A stretch of DNA of 64,000 nt from JAQUCI01 sp964553255 (GTDB lineage Bacteria > Bacillota_I > Bacilli_A > Erysipelotrichales > Erysipelotrichaceae): NCBI GenBank assembly GCA_964553255.1, contig CAZKJS010000002.1, positions 1 through 64,000 on the forward strand. Reading direction: 5' to 3'. How positions within the stretch are numbered: the first letter of the stretch is position 1; each line of letters begins with the position of its first letter. The notes beneath the pieces were generated by a model. It was not told the origin of the DNA and did no database searches. It saw nothing but the letters and a program-made list of their open reading frames with translations. Positions 53,517 to 61,804 of the stretch are shown one piece after another. The position numbers and the translations under genes are program-made.

Positions 53517-54175
53517 TGGGTTTCACCTTCAATTCCTTGTAATCCCTTAGGTACAACTTTCTTTTGAATAAACTCAATGAAGTAACTTAAGGATATCGCC
53601 ATGATAGCTGCTGGAACAGCACCAGTTAAGATTAGAAAGTTTCTATTCATATCAATGCCTTGATAAACAAATACCCCTAAGCCACCAAGACCGATCATAG
53701 CTGCTAAGACGCTCCAACTTACAGTGTAGATTGTTGCTAATCTTAAGCCACCGATGATCGTTGACATTGCTAATGGAAGTTCTACTCTAATTAGGATTTG
53801 GAAGTTACTCATACCACATCCTCTTGCAGCCTCTTTATAATGATCTTCAACACCGATAATTCCTACAAAGGTATTCTTTAAAACAGGGAACATCGCGTAA
53901 ATAGAAAGAGCAATAATAACTGTTATTGGTTTCATTCCTAAAACGATAAAGAGTAATCCAATAAAGACAATACCAGGAATTGTATTAAATAAGGACAATA
54001 TCGGTAGTATGTATTTTGAATATTTAGGAATTCGCGACAACAAGATACCAATAACAACGCCCATGATAAAACCAACTGTTACTGACACAAACACATAGTA
54101 TAAATGTACCCCTATTTGGTTTATAAGTGGTTGCAGGTAAATATCAAGGTATCTTTCAAGTGTCATTAACCCCAC
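53513..54175 (-). CDS. opuCB: OpuC-type ABC permease (first)
   Basis: 220 residues, about five membrane segments. The docking loop is EAARGCGMSNFQILIRVELP and the GLGGLGVFVYQGID stretch matches OpuCB. It overlaps both neighbours by a few bases (opuCA by 10 bp, the other permease by 4 bp), so the transporter is made as a coupled unit. Confidence 0.88.
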   Translation of the reverse strand: MGLMTLERYLDIYLQPLINQIGVHLYYVFVSVTVGFIMGVVIGILLSRIPKYSKYILPILSLFNTIPGIVFIGLLFIVLGMKPITVIIALSIYAMFPVLKNTFVGIIGVEDHYKEAARGCGMSNFQILIRVELPLAMSTIIGGLRLATIYTVSWSVLAAMIGLGGLGVFVYQGIDMNRNFLILTGAVPAAIMAISLSYFIEFIQKKVVPKGLQGIEGETQ

Positions 54176-55278
54176 AACCTTTCAGCTAAAGCACGAGCCA
54201 TGCTTGTTCTGGTAATAATACCGGCAATTTTGTTGTCATTATTTAAGACGATCAAATAGTTTTCTTTTGATTTGAGTAGTTTATCAAAACATTCTTTTGC
54301 TTCATCATCCTCATGAACCAAAACATGTTTTGTCTTAATAAGCTCTTTAATGTTCTCTTTATCTTTACCATGTAAGCGAATATCTTCAACACTAAGAGTG
54401 CCAAGATAGCTATCATTGTTATCAACTACTAGTAAACTATCAATATTGTGGTTACGCATCATCGATAAACAATGATTTGGACCACGATCATCTGTAACAG
54501 TATAAACATTAGTGCGCATTACATCTTTAGCTATAACAAGCTCTTCTTGGCCATTATTGATGTGTTTTCCTAAGAATTGCTTGATTAACTCACTAGCTGG
54601 ATTTTTTAATAGTTCTTCTGGTGAGGCCATTTGGATAATTTTCCCTTGATCCATAAAAACGATTGTATCAGCCAAATTGAGAGCCTCTTCCATATCATGA
54701 GTTACAAAAACAATTGTTTTATTTAGTTTCTGTTGAATCTTCTTGATTTCTATCTGTAGCGTATTGCGTGTCATAGGGTCAAGAGCACCGAATGGTTCAT
54801 CCATCAAAATGATTGGAGGTGAGGCTGCTAAAGCCCTAAGAACACCAATACGTTGTTGTTGACCACCGGATAACTGTGTAGGGTATTTATTAGCGTATTG
54901 GTCATAAGGCATACCAACCATCTCTAACAAATCATGGACAATCGTATCTTGGCGCTCTTTAGTGTATTTAAGTAACTTAGGAACAACGCTGATGTTTTCA
55001 GCGATTGTCATATTGGGGAATAATCCAATTTGTTGGATTACATAACCGATCTTTCTTCTTAATGCGACTTTATCAACGGTTGAAGTATCTTCATCATTAA
55101 TTAGTATTTGACCAGCAGTAGGTTCAATCAATCGATTTATCATTTTTAAAGTAGTTGTTTTACCACAACCACTAGGGCCAATCAAAATAACAAACTGCCC
55201 TTCTTTAATTTCAAAACTGATATCATCGATAACTTTGACTTCACCATATTTTTTGGTCACATGATCAAATTTTATCAT
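54166..55278 (-). CDS. opuCA: OpuC-type ABC ATPase with CBS domains
   Basis: 370 residues. Walker A GPSGCGKTT (34-42), the signature LSGGQQQR (near 138) and Walker B IILMDEPFGALDP are complete. Two CBS domains follow (about 250-370). In Listeria and Staphylococcus the CBS domains of OpuCA bind c-di-AMP and lower uptake; the same control is likely here. It overlaps the regulator gene by 4 bp. Confidence 0.92.
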   Translation of the reverse strand: MIKFDHVTKKYGEVKVIDDISFEIKEGQFVILIGPSGCGKTTTLKMINRLIEPTAGQILINDEDTSTVDKVALRRKIGYVIQQIGLFPNMTIAENISVVPKLLKYTKERQDTIVHDLLEMVGMPYDQYANKYPTQLSGGQQQRIGVLRALAASPPIILMDEPFGALDPMTRNTLQIEIKKIQQKLNKTIVFVTHDMEEALNLADTIVFMDQGKIIQMASPEELLKNPASELIKQFLGKHINNGQEELVIAKDVMRTNVYTVTDDRGPNHCLSMMRNHNIDSLLVVDNNDSYLGTLSVEDIRLHGKDKENIKELIKTKHVLVHEDDEAKECFDKLLKSKENYLIVLNNDNKIAGIITRTSMARALAERLWG

Positions 55279-55913
55279 TTTTCTTCCTCTTTTCTGTTTA
55301 GAAAACTACTGACAGCTTGATGGCAGCCCTCATTACCAACGAAAATTATTGTATCGTTGGCGTAAAGCTCAGCGTATGGTCCAGGAGAAAGAATCATATA
55401 GTTTGCGCGTTTGATTGCGACAATTGTAGCACCGGTTTCTTGCCAGAACCTAATCTTACCGATATTTTCACCAATAATTTTTGAATCAACAGGAATCTTT
55501 ATTTCATAGTTAACAAACGGTGTTGTCACTGATGCAAACGCGGTACGATTGCGAATTATCTCAGCTGCTAATGATTCAAGTTGTTGATTAAGTTCTTTTT
55601 GTTTTGCTAAAGCATTCTCAAAATCTTTTTGTAGTTCAACTTGCTTTGTAAAGCCATCGAAATGTTCAATATAGCGTTTAGCGTTATCAATTGATAAAAC
55701 AAATACACCACTATTGTGCTTAATATCAACTACCTTCATATCAGCTAAAAGCTTTAATGCACGTCTGATAGTTTCTGGTGATACATTGTACTCGCTAGCA
55801 AATAAAGATCGCCCAGAGAGTTTTTTGTCTTCTACTAATTCTTCCTTGGCAATTCTATTAGCTATATCAAGTGCAATTAAAAGATATTGTGGGGGATTTA
55901 CCCTGTTTGACAT
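55275..55913 (-). CDS. busR: BusR-like GntR/RCK_C repressor (c-di-AMP responsive)
   Basis: 212 residues from the ATG at 55913, with GGGAG 8 nt upstream; a TTG 15 bp earlier is less likely. A GntR winged helix (about 15-72, ASEYNVSPETIRRALKLL) precedes a coiled coil (90-120) and a TrkA_C/RCK_C domain (about 125-205, with IGENIGKIRFWQETGATIVAI). This pair of domains defines BusR, which binds c-di-AMP and represses osmolyte uptake in Streptococcus and Lactococcus. Here it is the first gene of the operon it would control. Confidence 0.88.
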   Translation of the reverse strand: MSNRVNPPQYLLIALDIANRIAKEELVEDKKLSGRSLFASEYNVSPETIRRALKLLADMKVVDIKHNSGVFVLSIDNAKRYIEHFDGFTKQVELQKDFENALAKQKELNQQLESLAAEIIRNRTAFASVTTPFVNYEIKIPVDSKIIGENIGKIRFWQETGATIVAIKRANYMILSPGPYAELYANDTIIFVGNEGCHQAVSSFLNRKEEEK

Positions 55914-55930
55914 AATTATTTCTCCCAAAC

Positions 55931-55981
55931 TGACAACTTACTGTCATAATATAGTATGTCACAATACTATTTTACTGTCAA
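55931..55981 (-). promoter_or_regulatory. Promoter/operator region of the busR-opuC operon
   Basis: On the minus strand TTGACA (55976-55981) and CATACT (55953-55958) are spaced by 17 bp. The same region holds TGACA-N6-TGTCA (55931-55946), an inverted repeat ATAGTAT-N6-ATACTAT (55951-55970) over the -10, and a direct repeat TTACTGTCA (plus strand, 55938-55946 and 55972-55980). This density of symmetry fits a repressor site. Confidence 0.7.
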
Positions 55982-55987
55982 CTAATA

Positions 55988-56016
55988 TAAAACAAGGACC
56001 GATTAGTCCTTGTTTC
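55988..56016 (-). terminator. Terminator of the PlsC-like gene
   Basis: AACAAGGAC and GTCCTTGTT (55991-55999, 56006-56014) with a 6-nt loop; the stop codon lies in the loop. The T-run is short (TTTTATA). Confidence 0.7.
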
Positions 56017-57253
56017 TATGATAGTTATAAAGTTCTTCGGTAGCTAAGGCAATCTTAGTTACGCTAAATCGTTCTTTTTCGGGGTAGATATAGTAAGTGT
56101 CATCAAGGGTGTTAAGGTCCACACAATCACCATACTTACCAAGATAATTGAATTCAATATGACAAGAATACATAGACTCAACTGTTTTGATCATTTCATA
56201 TGGTTCATCTTGATATTTACCAACCAATCTAAATCCATTATGATCATGGGTTAAGGTGGCTTTACCTAAAGGTATATAACCATTAGCGTTTGGTAATGAG
56301 TCAACGTGTACTTCTGATTCAAAGAAGTATGTGTTTGTTTCTACTTCTTTTCTTACATTTGATCTTTCCCATTCATACCAATCAGGAATATGAGAAAATT
56401 CAGTATCGCCAGTTTCTGCCGCTAATTGACCATATTCATTCATTGACCACTTTTTATGACAATGTTCACACCATAAATAGTGTTTATCGGAATTCATATA
56501 GTACTCAGTTTGACAATTCGGACATTGGTATAAGACTTTATGAAGACCTTTAGCTCTGTCTTTGTAATTTATCGCAATCTTATTATCTCTTTGCCATGCA
56601 AAATCATCATAAACAAAAGCTTTATTGATGATATCGTTTATTTTGTCAGCTGGGTAAGCTTGTAGTTGTTCCTTTGTTAAAATTTGAGTCATATCAGCTT
56701 CAACGCGATTATTTCTTGGTGTTAAATTCCAGAATGGTGAATTAATATGATGGCCTTTAGTGATCAATGTTACAACGGGGACATTAAGCAACTTAGCTAA
56801 TTTCCCAACTGATTCAGGTAGTACCGCAGTAGTGCCACACAATGAATACCGCGCTTCAGGATATAAGACCAAGATATCACCGTTTTCGATCACTCTTTTT
56901 AAGTGACGTATTAAAATGACATCGTTAGTAAATTTACGTTTACAAATACAACCAACCAAACGCAGTAATTTCTCGCGTTTGATAAAGCCATCGATAGCGA
57001 CAACATTGTTTGTGCGATATGGAAATACTGCATGTGTACATATTTTGAAGTCTAAAAAAGCATTATGGTTTCCAAGCAACAAGTATGGTGGTTTTAAACC
57101 ATCCATGTTCACTTTATTAACCTTTGCTTTGTGTTTAATCACATCAGGATAGCTTAATAGCCATGTTAGTGGACGCAGATACCATTTTTGACGATAAGGT
57201 TTTTGCGTCATGTCGAAACGCTTAAAATCTTTTTGGGAAGCAGGATATTTCAT
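56003..57253 (-). CDS. PlsC-like acyltransferase with an inserted zinc ribbon
   Basis: 416 residues, longer than ordinary 1-acylglycerol-3-phosphate acyltransferases (about 200-250). The catalytic NHNAFLD motif (62-68, H63 and D68) and the YPEARYS motif (131-137) are present. A zinc ribbon (CPNC at 244-247, CEHC at 262-265) and a beta-rich C-terminal domain (about 290-416) follow. It may acylate a lysophospholipid or another lipid acceptor at the membrane; the added domains suggest a distinct role. AGGGGG precedes the ATG. No partner gene is adjacent. Confidence 0.8.
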   Translation of the reverse strand: MKYPASQKDFKRFDMTQKPYRQKWYLRPLTWLLSYPDVIKHKAKVNKVNMDGLKPPYLLLGNHNAFLDFKICTHAVFPYRTNNVVAIDGFIKREKLLRLVGCICKRKFTNDVILIRHLKRVIENGDILVLYPEARYSLCGTTAVLPESVGKLAKLLNVPVVTLITKGHHINSPFWNLTPRNNRVEADMTQILTKEQLQAYPADKINDIINKAFVYDDFAWQRDNKIAINYKDRAKGLHKVLYQCPNCQTEYYMNSDKHYLWCEHCHKKWSMNEYGQLAAETGDTEFSHIPDWYEWERSNVRKEVETNTYFFESEVHVDSLPNANGYIPLGKATLTHDHNGFRLVGKYQDEPYEMIKTVESMYSCHIEFNYLGKYGDCVDLNTLDDTYYIYPEKERFSVTKIALATEELYNYHRNKD

Positions 57254-57319
57254 ATGAGTTTCCCCCTTAATTTATTATACATTACTTATTGGATAGATAT
57301 ATATTGAGATTGATATTGA

Positions 57320-57348
57320 TTGACTACTTAAGCTGACTTAGTTATCAT
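57320..57348 (+). promoter_or_regulatory. Promoter of the small membrane exporter gene
   Basis: TTGACT (57320-57325), 17 bp, TATCAT (57343-57348), 24 bp before the start codon. Confidence 0.75.
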
Positions 57349-57372
57349 AATGAAGAAACATAAGGAGTAAAT

Positions 57373-57864
57373 ATGAGTCAGATTTTTGCATTATTTGATG
57401 TATTTGGCCATGAGGTCGCATTATTTATCATATCTTTAATACCACTTATCGAAGCTAGAGGCTCAGTTGTATATGGTGCGGCTATTGGTATGCCTTGGCA
57501 TCAAGTATTACCACTTTCAATACTAGGTAATATGTTACCTGTACCTTTTATCTTGCTTTTTGGTATGAAATTAATCAAATATTTAAAGACAACCAAATTA
57601 TTTGGGCCGTTCTTTACTAAATATGAAGCTAAGTTAATGTTGAAATCAAAAGAGATCGATCGTTATAGTTTTATCGCATTAGTTTTATTTGTAGGGATTC
57701 CTCTACCAGGAACAGGTGCTTGGTCAGGTTCTTTGATCGCAACGATATTAAACATAAATTATAAAAGAGCAATACCAGCTATCTTTTTAGGAGTTATATT
57801 AGCAGCAATAATCATGACATTAGGTAGTTATGGCGTTGTAGGTATTTTCAGATTATTTATTTAA
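57373..57864 (+). CDS. Small multi-drug export family protein (COG2426)
   Basis: 163 residues, about four or five membrane segments. The paired motifs IPLIEARGSVVYG (22-34) and PLPGTGAWSGSLIAT (about 110-124) identify the PF06695 family. Despite the family name, transport function is poorly supported; related DedA-like folds suggest lipid or ion handling. AAGGAG precedes the ATG. Its tail overlaps the convergent NUDIX gene by 12 bp. Confidence 0.85.
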   Translation: MSQIFALFDVFGHEVALFIISLIPLIEARGSVVYGAAIGMPWHQVLPLSILGNMLPVPFILLFGMKLIKYLKTTKLFGPFFTKYEAKLMLKSKEIDRYSFIALVLFVGIPLPGTGAWSGSLIATILNINYKRAIPAIFLGVILAAIIMTLGSYGVVGIFRLFI

Positions 57865-58386
57865 GGCACTTAATTTATAAGCCATTATGATCGTTTTTGA
57901 GTCGATTATCTCATTATTACTTATTTTTTCCATGATCATACTTAAAGGCATTTTGATAACATTAAGAAATTCTGTTTGATCAAGATTTTGACCAACAAAG
58001 GTCAACTTATCAGCATAATACATATAAATTATCTCAGTAGAGTAACCACATGTAGGGACAAAACAACCCAAGCTTATTAATTCATCTGTTTTATAACCAG
58101 TTTCTTCAACTAATTCGCGCATTGCACAATCAAGAGGGTCTTCACCCTTTTCTTTTTTACCAGCTGGAAATTCAATCATCTCACGATCAAGTGGATAACG
58201 AAACTGTTGTACTAAAAAGAAGTTGTTATCTTTATCTTTAGCCGCAATACAAACACCACCATTATGCTTTATATAATCACGATGACTTACTTGATCATCT
58301 GGCAACAAGACTTCATCACGATATACAGTGAAGACCGGACCTTTGTAGATTAATTTACTTGTTAACTGTTTTTCTGTTAGTTTCAT
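57853..58386 (-). CDS. nudF: NUDIX hydrolase, ADP-ribose pyrophosphatase type
   Basis: 177 residues from the ATG at 58386, with AGGTGAT upstream. The NUDIX box runs from G76 to Y98 (GKKEKGEDPLDCAMRELVEE, then TGY). Length, the upstream QQFRYPLDREMIEFPAG stretch and the downstream FVPTCGYSTEIIYMY match ADP-ribose pyrophosphatases. It cleaves ADP-ribose to AMP and ribose-5-phosphate. The gene is single and convergent with the membrane exporter gene. Confidence 0.88.
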   Translation of the reverse strand: MKLTEKQLTSKLIYKGPVFTVYRDEVLLPDDQVSHRDYIKHNGGVCIAAKDKDNNFFLVQQFRYPLDREMIEFPAGKKEKGEDPLDCAMRELVEETGYKTDELISLGCFVPTCGYSTEIIYMYYADKLTFVGQNLDQTEFLNVIKMPLSMIMEKISNNEIIDSKTIIMAYKLSALNK

Positions 58387-58445
58387 TTTTATCACCTATT
58401 CAATAGTAACACATCTTTATTTTTTGGGTAAAAAAAGCGTATTGA

Positions 58446-58454
58446 TGTTATAAT
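58446..58454 (+). promoter_or_regulatory. Extended -10 promoter of tmk operon
   Basis: TGTTATAAT, 18 bp before the tmk start codon; no clear -35. The same nonamer precedes ispF and mutS. Confidence 0.6.
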
Positions 58455-58472
58455 TAAAACGCGGGTGATTAT

Positions 58473-59108
58473 ATGTTAAAAAAAGGTTTGTTTATTACAT
58501 TTGAAGGTCCTGATGGCAGTGGTAAAACTACCATTAGTAAAAGAGTATACGAGCAATTAAGAACTGAGGGTTATGATGCAATCTATACCAGAGAACCAGG
58601 TGGTATCGAAATTGCTGAACAGATCAGAAGAGTCATTCTTGACCCTGATAATACAGCAATGGATTGTAAAACTGAGGCTTTATTATATGCGGCAAGCAGA
58701 AGACAACATTTAGTTGAAAAGATAATTCCAGCATTAAAACTAAACAAAATCGTTATCTGCGATCGTTTTGTGGATAGCTCTTTAGTATACCAAGGCATTG
58801 CAAGAGCCATTGGCGTTGATGAAGTTTGGTCAATAAATAAGTTCGCAATCGAAGATTATTTGCCTGAATTAACCCTATATTTAGACATTAGTGCTGAAAT
58901 AGGTTTAGAGCGTATCTATGATCGTCACAATAAAGATCGACTTGATCAAGAAAATTTAGTCTTTCATCAAGCGGTAGTTAGTGGCTATCAAACAATCATC
59001 ACTATGTTTAAAGATAGATATCATGTTATTAATGCCGAACGTGAAATTGAACCAATCGTAAAAGATGCTTACACTAAAGTGATCGAACTGGTCAAGAAAT
59101 ATGTTTAA
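58473..59108 (+). CDS. tmk: Thymidylate kinase
   Basis: 211 residues. The P-loop GPDGSGKTT (12-20), the CDRFVDSSLVYQG stretch and a lid region with the RIYDRHNKDRLD segment are typical. It phosphorylates dTMP to dTDP. GGGTGAT precedes the ATG. It overlaps holB by 8 bp; in Bacillus darA and yaaR lie between these two genes, but here they are absent. Confidence 0.96.
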   Translation: MLKKGLFITFEGPDGSGKTTISKRVYEQLRTEGYDAIYTREPGGIEIAEQIRRVILDPDNTAMDCKTEALLYAASRRQHLVEKIIPALKLNKIVICDRFVDSSLVYQGIARAIGVDEVWSINKFAIEDYLPELTLYLDISAEIGLERIYDRHNKDRLDQENLVFHQAVVSGYQTIITMFKDRYHVINAEREIEPIVKDAYTKVIELVKKYV

Positions 59109-60087
59109 GACAAAATTGATAAGCGAACAACCAATCGCTTTTCACACTTTATCAAATAGTTTAAAAGATAATAAGCTTGCTCATGCTTATCTTTTTGTTG
59201 GTCCCAGTGGGACACCAAAAAAAGAAACAGCTTATCTATTAGCCCAAAGTCTAATTTGTCGTAATAAGCAGGTATTCGCATGTGAGACATGCGTTGATTG
59301 TCAACGCATTGCACAGGGCAATTACGCTGATCTTATTTATTTAGATGGCCGAACCAATAAGATCAAAAAAGAAGACGTATTACGCGTACAAAGTGAGTTT
59401 AGTAAAACGGGTTTAGAAGAATTTAACCAAAAAATATATATCATTGACTGCGCTGAAAATGCGACTACTGAAGCCTTGAACAGCTTGTTAAAGTTCTTAG
59501 AAGAACCAAGCGGTACTAGTACCACCGCCATCTTGTTGACTGAACAAAGTGATCGGATATTACCAACCATTCGTTCACGTTGTCAGATAATACAGTTTAA
59601 AGCCTTATCAAAAGATTTCTGTTATAATGTTTGTGTATCCAGCAATTATGATCCACTGGATGCCTATTTACTAGCTAATTTATTTCGTAACATCACAATG
59701 ATTGATAAGATCATTGAAGAAGAAGAATATCAAAATGGAAGAGAGATGTTTAAACATTTTATAGACGATCTATTGAATGATCATGATAAAGCAATCATTA
59801 ATTTACAAAATGATGGACTAAATACATCAAGAGATAAGAATAGACAGATCGTCAAATATTTTTTAGATATAGCAATTTTATTTTTCTCTGATATCTATCG
59901 TTTTAATGAGATAGATATCCCGTGGTACACCGCAAAATTAAATGAGATTAGCACTAGTGTATATAACAATCGTCAAATACTAAATATTCTATTAAAGAGT
60001 CGCGATCAATTAGCAGGTAATTCAAACATTCCTTTATTAATGGATCAAATGTTTTATCAAATACAGGAGGTGTCTTATGGTAGATAA
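59101..60087 (+). CDS. holB: DNA polymerase III delta' subunit
   Basis: 328 residues. The clamp-loader fold is present with a degenerate P-loop (GPSGTPKKE) as expected for delta', which does not hydrolyse ATP. A zinc finger (CETCVDCQR) and the SRC arginine-finger motif (TIRSRCQII) are intact. It loads the beta clamp with DnaX and delta. It overlaps tmk by 8 bp and ricT by 11 bp. Confidence 0.92.
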   Translation: MFKTKLISEQPIAFHTLSNSLKDNKLAHAYLFVGPSGTPKKETAYLLAQSLICRNKQVFACETCVDCQRIAQGNYADLIYLDGRTNKIKKEDVLRVQSEFSKTGLEEFNQKIYIIDCAENATTEALNSLLKFLEEPSGTSTTAILLTEQSDRILPTIRSRCQIIQFKALSKDFCYNVCVSSNYDPLDAYLLANLFRNITMIDKIIEEEEYQNGREMFKHFIDDLLNDHDKAIINLQNDGLNTSRDKNRQIVKYFLDIAILFFSDIYRFNEIDIPWYTAKLNEISTSVYNNRQILNILLKSRDQLAGNSNIPLLMDQMFYQIQEVSYGR

Positions 60088-60940
60088 TATCAATGTTAGT
60101 AGTGAAGAAAAAAAATATCCTTATGTTGTTTCAATCAAGTTTAAAGGCACAAAGAAAAGTTATTACTTTGGTATGCATGAAAACAACGTTACTGATAAAG
60201 ATTATGTTGTTGTTGAAACAATCAGAGGTATAGAATTAGGCGAGGTTGTAGGTGAAGTTCACAAGACTGAAGAAGTGAAGCTCAACGCAGCACTAAAACC
60301 AATAATTCGAAAAGCAACAAGCACTGATATCAAAAACAACGAACACAACAAAGTACTAGCCGAAGAAGCGCTAGAGATTTGTCGCCAAGAAGTTGAGAAA
60401 TTAAAATTGGATATGAATCTGATCAGCGCTGAATATACCCTTGATCGCTCAAAAGTGATTTTTGTATATGTGGCTGATGATAGAGTGGATTTCCGTGAAT
60501 TACTCAAAGAACTAGCTTCCGCCTTAAAATGTCGCATAGAACTAAGACAGATTGGAATGCGTGATAAAGCAAAGATCGTCGGTGGTTTAGGGACATGTGG
60601 CATGGAGACATGTTGTTCACGCTTTTTAACTGAATTTGATGTTGTATCAATCAATATGGCAAAGAATCAATTATTAGCACTTAATACGCAAAAACTATCA
60701 GGACAGTGTGGAAAACTTATGTGTTGTTTACGTTATGAAGATAATATTTATAAAGATCTTAGAGCGGGTTTACCGAAGATGAACTCACAAATTGTCTATA
60801 ACAATAAAACATATCGTATTACTGCGATGAATGTATTAAGTAAACAAGCTAAGATAGAAAACCGTGAAGAAGCGTTGTTTTTAAGTTTTGATGAAATTTT
60901 TCCTGAGCTTAAACAACAACAAGAAAAGGAAGAGATATAG
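60077..60940 (+). CDS. ricT: RicT (YaaT), PSP1-domain Y-complex subunit
   Basis: 287 residues. The PSP1 domain carries the cysteine cluster TCGMETCCSRF and CGKLMCCLRYE that binds an iron-sulfur cluster with RicA and RicF in Bacillus. The Y complex guides RNase Y to mRNA targets. GGAGGTG precedes the ATG inside holB. Its position between holB and rsmI is as in Bacillus, minus yabA. Confidence 0.93.
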   Translation: MVDNINVSSEEKKYPYVVSIKFKGTKKSYYFGMHENNVTDKDYVVVETIRGIELGEVVGEVHKTEEVKLNAALKPIIRKATSTDIKNNEHNKVLAEEALEICRQEVEKLKLDMNLISAEYTLDRSKVIFVYVADDRVDFRELLKELASALKCRIELRQIGMRDKAKIVGGLGTCGMETCCSRFLTEFDVVSINMAKNQLLALNTQKLSGQCGKLMCCLRYEDNIYKDLRAGLPKMNSQIVYNNKTYRITAMNVLSKQAKIENREEALFLSFDEIFPELKQQQEKEEI

Positions 60941-60943
60941 AAT

Positions 60944-61795
60944 ATGCATCGCCAGAAAAGCTTTGAAAATGAATTACCAACTCTTTATTTAGTCGCAACA
61001 CCTATTGGTAATCTTGATGAAATGACACCAAGAGCGATTGATATTTTAAAGATGGTCGATGTTATTGCGGCTGAAGATACCCGTAATACAATCAAGCTTT
61101 TAAGCCATTTTGAGATTAAAACAAGAATGATATCTCATCATCAATATAATGAACAAGAAAGTGCTAAAGGACTATTAAAGCTTTTACAAGATGGTTTATC
61201 AGTCGCATTGGTCAGTGATGCTGGTTATCCACTTATCTCTGATCCAGGAGAACAGCTTGTAAAGCTTATAACTGAAGCGGGTTTTAATGTTGTTCCCATT
61301 TCAGGAAGTAGCCCTTTATTATGTGCGCTTATCGCATCAGGCATGCCAGTAAAACCATTCACTTTTGTTGGATTTCTAACTGGTAGTGAAAAAGAAATAA
61401 AATATACACTTGAAGGTGTAAAAGCAATTAGACACACACTTGTTTTCTATGAAGCACCACATCGTATCAATAAAACATTGAATAAGATGTTAACAATCTT
61501 AGGTGATCGTAATATATGCTTAGCACGTGAGATAACAAAGAAACATGAAGAATTTATCAGAGGAAAGATTTCTGATGTTCTAAGTATTGAAGAGGACTTA
61601 AAAGGTGAAATGGTAATAGTAGTCGAGGGAGACCTTTCTGAAAACAAACCGGATGTAACCTTGTTTGAAATAAAGGAAATGATCGAAAAATGCATAGCAG
61701 AAGGTATGTCAGCTTCACTTGCGATAAAAACAGTATCACAACTTACAGGTATTGCCAAAAACGAAATCTATCGTAACTATCATCAACGATCATAA
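60944..61795 (+). CDS. rsmI: 16S rRNA 2'-O-ribose C1402 methyltransferase
   Basis: 283 residues of the tetrapyrrole-methylase-like family. Family stretches LYLVATPIGNLDEMTPRAI, AEDTRNT, SDAGYPLISDPG and YEAPHRI are present. It methylates the ribose of C1402 of 16S rRNA in the decoding centre, using SAM. It follows ricT by 3 bp in the tmk-holB-ricT-rsmI operon. Confidence 0.95.
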   Translation: MHRQKSFENELPTLYLVATPIGNLDEMTPRAIDILKMVDVIAAEDTRNTIKLLSHFEIKTRMISHHQYNEQESAKGLLKLLQDGLSVALVSDAGYPLISDPGEQLVKLITEAGFNVVPISGSSPLLCALIASGMPVKPFTFVGFLTGSEKEIKYTLEGVKAIRHTLVFYEAPHRINKTLNKMLTILGDRNICLAREITKKHEEFIRGKISDVLSIEEDLKGEMVIVVEGDLSENKPDVTLFEIKEMIEKCIAEGMSASLAIKTVSQLTGIAKNEIYRNYHQRS

Positions 61796-61804
61796 GGAAC
61801 ATTA

